A DNA stretch of 64,000 nucleotides. Source: Chryseobacterium binzhouense (GTDB lineage Bacteria; Bacteroidota; Bacteroidia; Flavobacteriales; Weeksellaceae). The notes under the pieces are model-generated. The model had not been told where the DNA came from and searched no databases. It saw only the letters and a program-made list of their open reading frames with translations. The translations under genes and the position numbers were made by a program. Of this stretch, positions 55,186 to 62,817 are shown in pieces. How positions within the stretch are numbered: the stretch's first letter is position 1; each line of letters starts with the position of its first letter. Where the stretch lies: assembly GCF_007474545.1 (NCBI RefSeq), contig NZ_VKOG01000004.1, forward strand, positions 1 to 64,000, read 5' to 3'.

Positions 55186-56523
55186 TTATGCTTCCTGTAA
55201 TTTGTGTGAGAATTTCAACACAATAAATTCTGCCGGACGTACTGTAGCCATACCGATTTCAATATTCATTATCCCTTCTAAAACTTGTTGAGCAGACATT
55301 GTTTTATCTAGATCAACAATCACATAATAAGCATCTTCAGGTTTGCTTCCTGCCAATGCACCATCCTGCCATTGCTGATTCAGGAAATTTTCGATCATCG
55401 TCTGAACACGTACCCACGTATTCTTCGTATTCGGTTCAAACATGAAACGCTCTGTTGCTTTTTTCACAGATTCTTCCACCATGCTGAAGAAACGACGTAC
55501 CGAGATGTATCTCCATTCGTTGCTGTTTCCGTCCAGAGTTCTTGCGCCCCAAACTAAGTTTCCTTTTCCTGTGAAATTTCTAATGGCATTGATGGATTTT
55601 CCTGTACCCGGATTTACGTTAAGAAGTTCCTGTTCTTTATCAGATATTTTCACGGTAGGTGCAACTACATAGTTGAGCCCAACATTAGCCGGTGATTTCC
55701 ATACACCGGAAGTGCTGTCTACTCTTGCATAAATTCCTGCCATTGCAGACGACGGAGCCAATACCACTCTTTTAGATTCAATTGCTTTTTTAATTCTATT
55801 ATACTGAGCTGAATCTGACGTTTTTAAATCATTTAAGTTTACAGGACTATCATTCAATTCAACTGTACTTTTAAAATTGTAATTTAAAACAGTTTCTAAT
55901 TTTGGGTAATAAGCAGCTCCATACTTCAATTTTTCACCACTGTCTAAATTGGTTCTGAAGTTAGCTGCAGCAGATACTGAATCATCTCCAAAAACATCCA
56001 TGATGACGAATCTGTCTTTCATTAGTTCTGCATGACTTAAAGCTAAACCATACAATTCATAAGCTTCATCTTCTAAAGCTTCAGCATCAGGGAAAACAAT
56101 AAGCGTTGGTTCATCTTCATTTTTTAGCAGATCTAAACCATACGATAAGGTTCCCAAAGTCGTAGAGTTTCCTATAGCTACCGTATCATTATAACTTCCG
56201 ACGGAAACGATATAACAAGGTCCGCCGCCATTTGCAAAAAACATTTGCATCGCATAATACATTTTGAACTGACTTGGAATCATTACTGCAGTGGTTGTAA
56301 ATACTCCATTAGCGTCTGCTGTGTCAGTAATTTCAAAAGTTTCTTCTTTTGCTTTTCCAAAAATTGCTTCATATTCCAACATAGACGAGATTCTTGTTGG
56401 CTTATTTCTTGGCCCATCTGCTGTATATCCTATAAAAGCAGGAATAGCCGTTTCTACTTGTGCTACGGATGGAGGAAATTTTGTAATTTCCTCAATGTAG
56501 ACTCCAGGAGTTTTGTAATTCAT
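55186..56523 (-). CDS. eCIS sheath protein copy 1 (Afp2/3-like)
   Basis: A 445-aa sheath protein with the same N- and C-terminal domains as the other copy (NYKTPGVYIEEITKFPPSVA; RPAEFIVLKFSHKLQEA) but a different middle (SYNDTVAIGNSTTLGTLSYG, SVSAAANFRTNLDSGEKLK). Two sheath types in one particle are normal in Afp-like systems. It is the first major structural gene behind the cap genes. Confidence 0.95.
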   Translation of the reverse strand: MNYKTPGVYIEEITKFPPSVAQVETAIPAFIGYTADGPRNKPTRISSMLEYEAIFGKAKEETFEITDTADANGVFTTTAVMIPSQFKMYYAMQMFFANGGGPCYIVSVGSYNDTVAIGNSTTLGTLSYGLDLLKNEDEPTLIVFPDAEALEDEAYELYGLALSHAELMKDRFVIMDVFGDDSVSAAANFRTNLDSGEKLKYGAAYYPKLETVLNYNFKSTVELNDSPVNLNDLKTSDSAQYNRIKKAIESKRVVLAPSSAMAGIYARVDSTSGVWKSPANVGLNYVVAPTVKISDKEQELLNVNPGTGKSINAIRNFTGKGNLVWGARTLDGNSNEWRYISVRRFFSMVEESVKKATERFMFEPNTKNTWVRVQTMIENFLNQQWQDGALAGSKPEDAYYVIVDLDKTMSAQQVLEGIMNIEIGMATVRPAEFIVLKFSHKLQEA

Positions 56524-56623
56524 TTTTTAAAATTTAGGTTAATGTTCATTATTGCCCGAAGTAAAACTCCGAGTATTAATTGATGATTGATTGTGTTTGA
56601 GAATTATTGAAGAATTGAATCCT

Positions 56624-57136
56624 TTAGTTTGTATAGAGCGTATTTCCCGTAATTCTTTTTTGATTCTGAGAAGTAATAATTGCTGTTTTTAGTGACTCAA
56701 ATTCTTCACTGAAAGCCGGAATATTTTTATCTGAATCAGGCATTTTAAAGTCGTCTATTGTTCCGTCATAGATTGCTTCTAATACAGCTTTCGATTCATA
56801 GATTGCTTCTGAAAGAACGACATTCAGATTATTTTCATTAATTTCTTCTGCTATCGCAATTGCCTGTTCAAGAAGATCAGCAAGAACAAGAGGATTTGTA
56901 GATCTATTAGAAATTTCGTCGCTTGCGAGATTTTTGAGTTCTTCTAAGGCAGCAATCTCACCGGCATACAAAATGTAAGCATTTTGAATGGTATCAAGAC
57001 CTTTGGCAGCTTGTATAAAATTTCCGTTATAACTATCTGCTATACATCTGTTTTTAAGCTTTTCATTGGTATTTTCTGAGTAGTTATAAACAGGATAAAA
57101 ATCGTCTGAGATGTGTGATGGTGCTTGATTTGGCAT
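56624..57136 (-). CDS. Unknown eCIS protein after the tail terminator (possible cap adaptor)
   Basis: A 170-aa acidic, mostly helical protein (QAAKGLDTIQNAYILYAGEI, VLADLLEQAIAIAEEINENN) with no signal peptide. I do not recognise a family. It lies between the DUF4255 terminator and the first sheath gene. In AlgoCIS1, as I recall, a cap-adaptor protein is encoded beside the cap protein; this gene could be its counterpart, but that rests on position only. Confidence 0.5.
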   Translation of the reverse strand: MPNQAPSHISDDFYPVYNYSENTNEKLKNRCIADSYNGNFIQAAKGLDTIQNAYILYAGEIAALEELKNLASDEISNRSTNPLVLADLLEQAIAIAEEINENNLNVVLSEAIYESKAVLEAIYDGTIDDFKMPDSDKNIPAFSEEFESLKTAIITSQNQKRITGNTLYTN

Positions 57137-57191
57137 GGTTAAAGTTTAAGTTAAAAATGTTATAAGTTTTTTGTTTTTTTATTTAATTACA

Positions 57192-57773
57192 CTATTCTTT
57201 TGGTTTAATTACTTTACTCTCAGTATTAATTTCATCAATTAATGTGATGTCAGTTTTTTCTTGTTTAGCTACAATTTTAACAACACTTATCTTATACAAA
57301 ACAGAAGGCATAATTTTCCCACCTAATAATCCCCAGATATAACTTAACTGATCGAAAGGAACAGAGTGTAATTCGATTCTGAAAATGAAATCGCTCTCTT
57401 CATCACTAACAGCATTATATTTTAATACATTGTTGACCTGAAAGATTTCAATGACTTTTGAAATGTTCACCAAAGCACCATCATACATATTTTTGTTGGC
57501 AGCAATCATCACGTATAAGTTTAAATACGCCGGTTGGCTTTCCCTTTCCATGATATGTTCAGATTCATTGAATTTTAAATATCTCGGAGTATTTTTCATG
57601 GTAGATTCTTCCTCTACACTAAGCAGGGTGATCACCACTTTGTTGTCAAGATTTGAGGTATCGTCTTCATGTTTCGCGATGTTACCAATGACAGCAATTT
57701 CACCTGCCTGATCCTGTAAACCATTTGGAAGATTCAGTCGATCTTTTAAAACTGTTAATACTTTATTAATCAT
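57192..57773 (-). CDS. DUF4255 tail-terminator/cap protein (Afp16-like)
   Basis: A 193-aa DUF4255 protein that caps the end of tube and sheath and stops their growth. The start INKVLTVLKDRLNLPNGLQD and the middle VVITLLSVEEESTMKNTPRY are typical. A longer frame begins at an ATG at 57803, but the promoter -7 box (57808-57801) overlaps that codon. Transcripts would begin near 57793, so the ATG at 57773 is the better start. It is the first gene of the 20-kb leftward structural operon. Confidence 0.85.
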   Translation of the reverse strand: MINKVLTVLKDRLNLPNGLQDQAGEIAVIGNIAKHEDDTSNLDNKVVITLLSVEEESTMKNTPRYLKFNESEHIMERESQPAYLNLYVMIAANKNMYDGALVNISKVIEIFQVNNVLKYNAVSDEESDFIFRIELHSVPFDQLSYIWGLLGGKIMPSVLYKISVVKIVAKQEKTDITLIDEINTESKVIKPKE

Positions 57774-57800
57774 AATTTCTGTTCTTAAATTATTATGGTG

Positions 57801-57863
57801 CAAACATACAATTACACGATGTCAAAAGACAAATATTTTGAGGGCTCAAACCTGTCTTTGCAG
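57801..57863 (-). promoter_or_regulatory. Main promoter of the eCIS structural operon
   Basis: The element CTGCAAAGACAG (minus strand 57863-57852) is 55 bases ahead of TATGTTTG (57808-57801), a full TAnnTTTG box. A TGTCTTTTG between the two is complementary to AAAGACA of the element. The 16-base sequence TTTACTGCAAAGACAG is repeated exactly at the divergent promoter. Confidence 0.75.
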
Positions 57864-58185
57864 TAAATACAATTTTTAAGATATTTATAAATCCGGAAAA
57901 AACAAAATCATATTTAATTGAAATTCAAAACATTAAAATTTAAAATAAAATAATATTTCACATTAAAAATTTCCTTAATCTAAGTATAGTGAAATCTAAG
58001 TTCTCAAAAAGTAAAAATTTATTATTAAAAATTAGTCTTATTCCAACATGGATTAACGATACCTTTTTAATTACTTTTTGAAATTGAAAACCGACTTCAT
58101 CACAAAACATTTTCCAAGATTTTTTTCTTATAAAACAATCAATTATTTATAAACCCCATCATCAGGATATAATTTTTCTCTTTTA

Positions 58186-58248
58186 CTGCAAAGACAGAAT
58201 GAAGAGACCTCATCATTCGTAAAAATGTCTTTTGTTCGTCTAATTTTG
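58186..58248 (+). promoter_or_regulatory. Divergent promoter for cysteine-rich gene and tape measure
   Basis: The element CTGCAAAGACAG (58186-58197) is 55 bases ahead of TAATTTTG (58241-58248), matching TAnnTTTG. It also has TGTCTTTTG in between. It faces away from the structural-operon promoter; between the two elements lie about 320 AT-rich bases with nothing else that I can see. Confidence 0.75.
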
Positions 58249-58274
58249 ACCCCATAATTTTAAAACTTAATCGC

Positions 58275-58595
58275 ATGAACATTAAAAAACTTTTTGGCAA
58301 GCGCAATGAAATCATTGGCGGTCATTTCAACGAATTACGCTCAAAAATGGGCGTGGCAAATCATAATGAAGAATATATTTTCGCTGTGAGAACAGAAATT
58401 TGTAATGCCTGTCCGCTGAAAAACGGAAACAATTGTAACGCTCTCAAATGGATGAATCCTCATACACTTGAAGTAGCAGATTCTCCAAAAGACGGATTTG
58501 TGAGAGGCTGCGGCTGCAGACTGAGTGCCAAACAAAGATCAAAACTAAGTCTTTGTCCTGCCGGTTTCTGGGGCGGAGAATTTGACAGGAAATAA
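58275..58595 (+). CDS. Cysteine-rich small protein, possible zinc ribbon
   Basis: A 106-aa basic protein with six cysteines in a metal-site-like pattern: C43-x2-C46, C54, C79-x-C81, C94 (TEICNACPLKNGNNC; VRGCGCRL; LCPAGFWGGEF). The N-terminus is helical and Lys-rich. I recall similar proteins only as unnamed phage- or locus-linked genes. It is the first gene of the divergent unit and is followed 27 bases later by the tape measure. It may be a regulator or an assembly factor; no function can be read off. Confidence 0.6.
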   Translation: MNIKKLFGKRNEIIGGHFNELRSKMGVANHNEEYIFAVRTEICNACPLKNGNNCNALKWMNPHTLEVADSPKDGFVRGCGCRLSAKQRSKLSLCPAGFWGGEFDRK

Positions 58596-58622
58596 TCTAC
58601 AGTCAACTAAAACTATTTAATT

Positions 58623-60092
58623 GTGAAGAAAGATCATATCATTCAGAAAGTTTTTATCGAAATTTCAGTCAATAACAAGGAAAAAGCATTGAGTATAAAA
58701 GATGATATTACCAGCTTTCTGTCTATTGATGTTTTTCCGGAAATAGAAAAATCTATCAGTGCTTTAGAACATCGATTTGCTGATTCCACCCTACAGATTC
58801 CTAAGTTAGAATTGAATCTGGATATCAAAAATAGTACTCTGAATACCGAGCTAAAAGATAAAATCACTCAGATTTTTAAAGAGGAATTGTCCGAAATCAC
58901 AGATTCAATTTTAAACTCAGATCAGCAAAAAGAAAATAATTCTGAAGCTTATTTAGTTGGAAACAAAGAAAAAATTGTTCAGGCTTTCATTTATTTTCTT
59001 ACCACAGGATCAATGCCTTGGTGGAATTCAGGAAAAAGAAACTTTTCTTTTTTAGAACCAAAAGTATTTGAAAGTCTTATTTCGGCTGAAAATTTTCAGA
59101 GAAACATTATCCCTGTTTTTTCAAAAGAAAATATGAGAAACAGAATGATCAATCAGCTTTCAAACGAGCAGATTGCACAGCTGTGTTTGATTATTTTAAA
59201 AGATAAAGATTTAAAAATCAATCTCGAAAGCGATATCGTTCAGCTAATATCAAAGCTGGATAATAACAAGAGAAATCTGGTTTGGGAATTGGTTTTAAAG
59301 GTATTATCTAAATCTTTAAGCCCAAATAATGATCTAAAAAAATATCTTTTACAACAAATAGCAGAAAGAAATTCAGCAGTTTCACCTTCAAAAGAAACTC
59401 AGCAAATCTGGAAAAATATAGTTAAAATCTTTCCTTTTATTAAAGAAGATGAGGTTTTTGAAAGTATTGAAAATAGCAGAAAAGAGATTTCTGAAAACAT
59501 GTCAGTCTCAACAGAAAAAGCAAAGCAGAAAAATACAGCTATTCAGAATAACTCAAATAAAAACGAAGAATATCTGAATCAAGATAATTTAATATCAAAT
59601 GCAGATCAATATATTCAGAACGCAGGACTTATTCTGATACATCCGTTTCTTAAAACTTTATTTGAACGTTGTGATCTTTTTGACTCAAAAAACAATCAGT
59701 TTTTGAATCCTGAACTTTGCGCACACTTGCTACATTACATTGCAACCGGAAAAACCAATGCTCCGGAATATGATATGGCTCTTGAAAAGTTTTTATGCAA
59801 TATTCCGCTTCATCAAACCATCAACAGGCACATTAAGCTCACCAGAAAACATAAAGCAGAGGCTAAAAATGTGATTGAAAGCGTGCAGCACAACTGGAGT
59901 GCAATGAAAAAATCATCTGTTGAATTATTACAGAATGAATTTTTTCAACGTCCCGGAAAACTGGTCATTGATCATGATTATACTCTTACCGTAGAACGAA
60001 AAACGCAGGATATTCTCCTTGAAAAACTGGGATGGGGAATTGGCTTTGTCAAACTTCCGTGGCAGGATCAGTTTATTTTTATCAATTGGTAA
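58623..60092 (+). CDS. Contractile injection system tape-measure protein (Afp14-like)
   Basis: A 489-aa protein of the CIS tape-measure family. The N-terminal pattern (HIIQKVFIEISVNNKEKALS) and the C-terminal block (CAHLLHYIATGKTNAPEYDM, LLEKLGWGIGFVKLPWQDQF, ending IFINW) are typical. GSMPWW near residue 125 is another family mark. It is thought to set tube length during assembly. The start is a GTG at 58623. It is the only core structural gene transcribed rightward, and an IS5 element lies 64 bases past its stop. Confidence 0.85.
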   Translation: MKKDHIIQKVFIEISVNNKEKALSIKDDITSFLSIDVFPEIEKSISALEHRFADSTLQIPKLELNLDIKNSTLNTELKDKITQIFKEELSEITDSILNSDQQKENNSEAYLVGNKEKIVQAFIYFLTTGSMPWWNSGKRNFSFLEPKVFESLISAENFQRNIIPVFSKENMRNRMINQLSNEQIAQLCLIILKDKDLKINLESDIVQLISKLDNNKRNLVWELVLKVLSKSLSPNNDLKKYLLQQIAERNSAVSPSKETQQIWKNIVKIFPFIKEDEVFESIENSRKEISENMSVSTEKAKQKNTAIQNNSNKNEEYLNQDNLISNADQYIQNAGLILIHPFLKTLFERCDLFDSKNNQFLNPELCAHLLHYIATGKTNAPEYDMALEKFLCNIPLHQTINRHIKLTRKHKAEAKNVIESVQHNWSAMKKSSVELLQNEFFQRPGKLVIDHDYTLTVERKTQDILLEKLGWGIGFVKLPWQDQFIFINW

Positions 60093-60155
60093 TTACTTGA
60101 TTATAAAATAGTTATTTAATTACAAAAGATACATTGTGAAAAATGTAATATTTAA

Positions 60156-61064
60156 GAGCCTGTTTAAATTTTATTCAATAAAAGTTTTATAGCGGACAGC
60201 TTGACCATATTTTCAGAATTTTCCATCAGGAGTTCAAAATTCCTGCAAAGCCTTCTGTCGTTGTCAAACCAAGAAAATGTACGTTCAACAATCCATCTTT
60301 TTGAAATTGGCTTAAAATCTGATTTTTTATCGTCCTTTCTCATTATTACCTGAATTAAATATCCAAATTGATTCTTAACATGATCTATTGTTTCACCCCT
60401 GTAGCCTCCGTCTGCAAGGATAATTTTTACAGGAGATAAAAAAATATGACATCGTTCTCATTAAAAAATCAACCGCCTTACTGTCATGAATATTCGCCAC
60501 AGTGACCATGATCGCTAAAAGAAAGCCATTTTTATCTACAACCACATGCCTCTTAATGCCTTTCACTTTTTTATTTCCGTCAAAACCTTTCAGCGAGCGG
60601 CTGTTTCCCCATCTTATGCTCTGGCTGTCCATTATTCCTAAGCTTGGTTCTCTGTTTTGATTTCTATTCAGGCGTACTTTTTCTCGCAATCTCGCAAGAA
60701 GCAGATCAAAATCTTCTGCATTTGCCCATTTCGAATAGTAAAAGTAAGCTAATTGCCATTTTGGAAAATCATTGGGAAGCATTCGCCATTGGCAGCCTGT
60801 TTTCACCAGATACATAATCGCATTCCAAATGATTCTAAGGTCATATTTCCGTTTACGATTATCTAATTCTAAAGTATTTTTAATAAATTGCCATTGATTG
60901 TCAGTAACGTTTGTGGAATAGTTTCTCATGCAGCTTAATTGATTCGACACCAACAAGTTACGAAAAACAAATAACATAAACAACTGACAATCAATTTATT
61001 GTATTGTTTTTTTCTAATAAAATGTATTCATAAACATTTTTCTAATTTAATTTTAAACAGGCTC
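60156..61064 (-). mobile_element. IS5-family insertion sequence, complete
   Basis: A 909-base element bounded by inverted repeats GAGCCTGTTTAAA (60156 on) and TTTAAACAGGCTC (to 61064), flanked on both sides by TAA (60153-60155 and 61065-61067), the short target duplication expected of this family. It carries one transposase reading in two frames. It landed just behind the tape-measure gene. Confidence 0.88.
60164..60929 (-). CDS. IS5-family transposase in two frames
   Basis: The first frame starts best at the ATG at 60929 (RNYSTNVTDNQWQF; a longer frame runs from 60983) and holds the N-terminal DUF4096-like part and the first DDE Asp (LGIMDSQSIRWGN). The second frame, to the stop at 60164, holds LADGGYRGE with the second Asp and the RWIVERTFSWFDNDRRL block with the Glu. 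The switch (+1) falls at a run of seven A/T at 60437-60443. Many IS5 subgroup members use a programmed shift, so the element may be active, but a disabling indel is equally possible. Confidence 0.8.
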
Positions 61065-61129
61065 TAAGTACTGCTCACTAAAACAAGAAAAATCCGTATT
61101 AGGCATATAAAAATGATACTTCAAAGAAA

Positions 61130-61558
61130 CGAGGCAAGCAGTTTTGAACCTGTACTGATCCTAATAACATCATCAAAGGTCTTAAGAATATTATTATCTC
61201 ATTCTACGCCAAAGGGATGAGCGTAAGTGATATCGAAGAGCAGATTAAAGAACTGTACGATTTTGGAATATCTTTGCCATTTTCAGAATTACAAATGTGG
61301 TTACTTCTGAAATGATTAGCTGGCAAAAGCTATCCCTTTGAAGATTCGCATTTAATTGTCTGGATGAACGAAGTCTTACTCAAGACTCGTGAAAAGCTCC
61401 AAGGTCATTAATAAGACAATCTATTTGGCAGTATGTCTAAATCGTCAAGGCAAAAAAAAGTGCTGAGAATGTAGTTCGGAACAATGAAAGTTAGCTTTTG
61501 AGTGTGTATTCTCACGAACTTAAAGCCCGTGGCGTAGAAGTCGAATTTGAGAAATAAG
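61130..61558 (+). pseudogene. Decayed IS256-family transposase
   Basis: Broken frames still spell parts of an IS256-type transposase: an N-terminal segment reading IIISFYAKGMSVSDIEEQIK then ELYDFGIS, and further on AVCLNRQGKK and HELKARGVE. The centre is deleted, and stops and frameshifts separate the pieces. It shows older insertions at this right border of the eCIS locus. The remainder of the 694-base gap up to 61758 holds nothing more than a terminator. Confidence 0.7.
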
Positions 61559-61677
61559 ATAGAATTTTTATCCTCTCCAAATGGCTTTGGACAAGCTATC
61601 TTATTTGTGTCTGGTATTTGTATTCTCGAGATGTCTACATTTTATCTTAAAAACAACATATAACTTCTGCAAAATAC

Positions 61678-61714
61678 AAAAGCCATGATTTACTAAAAAT
61701 CATGGCTTTTTTTT
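61678..61714. terminator. Terminator after the cold-shock-domain gene
   Basis: An AAAGCCATGATT / AATCATGGCTTT 12-base stem with A and T tracts on both sides, 45 bases past the stop at 61759. Confidence 0.85.
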
Positions 61715-61758
61715 ATTGGCTCAAATTTATCCAAAGATAAATCTGTCTTAAGTATTTT

Positions 61759-62193
61759 TTATTTTACCATCTTTATATTAACAGCAACAAAACCTTTCGG
61801 AGATTTTTCTTTTTCAAAAGAAACTTTGTTACCTTTTTTGATAAGTTCTAAGCAGTTATTGCTATGAAAAAACACATTTTCTTTTGAATTATCTTCTGTG
61901 ATAAAACCATAACCTTTTTCACTGAAAAATGTTACAATTCCGGTTTTAATGGTTTCTTCAGCTTCAATAGGAGCTGCTCCCAGCTGAATATTGTTGATGT
62001 CAAAATCCTCATCATTATTTCTATCTGGTGGAGTGCTGGTCAGCTGACCGTTTGCATCCACATACATAATCATGTCATCAAGGCTTTTGCCTTTGTTGTT
62101 GCTTGTTTTACGCTCTTCTCTTTTCTGAGCTTTTTCTTTTGCTTTTTGTACTTTTTTCTTAAAATTTTCTTTTTTAGAGAAAGAATCCGCCAT
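61759..62193 (-). CDS. Cold-shock-domain protein with basic N-terminal extension
   Basis: A 144-aa RNA-binding protein. Residues 1-40 are very Lys/Arg-rich and helical (KKENFKKKVQKAKEKAQKRE). The C-terminal 65 residues form a cold-shock domain: TGIVTFFSEKGYGFITEDNS (RNP1 is KGYGFI), NVFFHSNNC (RNP2-like VFFHS), ending PKGFVAVNIKMVK. It is probably an RNA chaperone. The extension is longer than in plain CspA (about 67 aa). A long leader precedes it. Confidence 0.9.
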   Translation of the reverse strand: MADSFSKKENFKKKVQKAKEKAQKREERKTSNNKGKSLDDMIMYVDANGQLTSTPPDRNNDEDFDINNIQLGAAPIEAEETIKTGIVTFFSEKGYGFITEDNSKENVFFHSNNCLELIKKGNKVSFEKEKSPKGFVAVNIKMVK

Positions 62194-62461
62194 ATATATG
62201 TAAAAATTTATTAGTTACGTGTTGATGTAAAAGATAAAACTCCACGCTGAAGTTTACCTCATTATACCCAAATACATTTCCCGATTAAATCAGAAAGGTA
62301 GTCTATTGTTTTTCAGTAATGAATAAAAGATTGCCGGCACAGGTATTTTTATGAAATAAACAGCGACATCTGAAATGTGAAAACTGAGAGAAAATAATTG
62401 TTTTGAACTTAACCTTAAGTAAAAGCTGAAAACCTTTCTATTAATTGCTTCTGCAAATATA
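62194..62461 (-). promoter_or_regulatory. -7 box and long leader of the cold-shock-domain gene
   Basis: TATATTTG (minus strand 62461-62454) fits the -7 consensus and would give a leader of about 250 bases before the ATG at 62193. Long leaders that fold differently with temperature are known for cold-shock genes, so this one may act likewise. A 74-codon frame inside it (62290-62514) looks like chance. The remaining gap to pnp (62462-62773) shows nothing I can name. Confidence 0.4.
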
Positions 62462-62773
62462 CGACAAATATTTTTGGAAATCGTATTATGTAATAAGTTT
62501 TTAAATTTCAGCAACTTATCCTGCGAACATTTAGTACAATTATTTTACAAAAAATAAATTATTCCCAATCGTAAAAATTTTTTACTTCATTTTTAATATT
62601 TCTAAATTTAACTTTTGCCTGTCGTATGTGAGACACTGGGTGCAATAAATTATTGTAATGCTCTTGAAGATATTTTAAATTAGCTTGCTACTTAAGATAT
62701 ACATGAGCAAGATGTTTGCGCCTGCGACGATATATTATCATATAACTATTTGCAATTTCATCAAACAACAAAA

Positions 62774-62794
62774 AACCACCAAAATATGGTGGTT
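62774..62794 (-). terminator. Terminator after pnp
   Basis: An AACCACC / GGTGGTT stem with a seven-base loop, followed on the minus strand by T-rich sequence, 25 bases past the pnp stop. Confidence 0.8.
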
Positions 62795-62817
62795 CTATAT
62801 AATTGACTGAACTAATC

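Noticed and set aside
17043-60092. Prophage interpretation of the locus
   Set aside because: No capsid, portal, terminase, integrase or replication genes; AAA+ ATPase and LysM tube protein fit an injection system.
17043-60092. Type VI secretion system
   Set aside because: No TssJLM membrane complex or ClpV; sheath and tube are phage-tail-like and the tape measure is of the eCIS kind.
62290-62514. 74-codon minus-strand frame upstream of the cold-shock-domain gene
   Set aside because: Hydrophobic low-complexity residues, no family, lies in a likely leader; probably chance.
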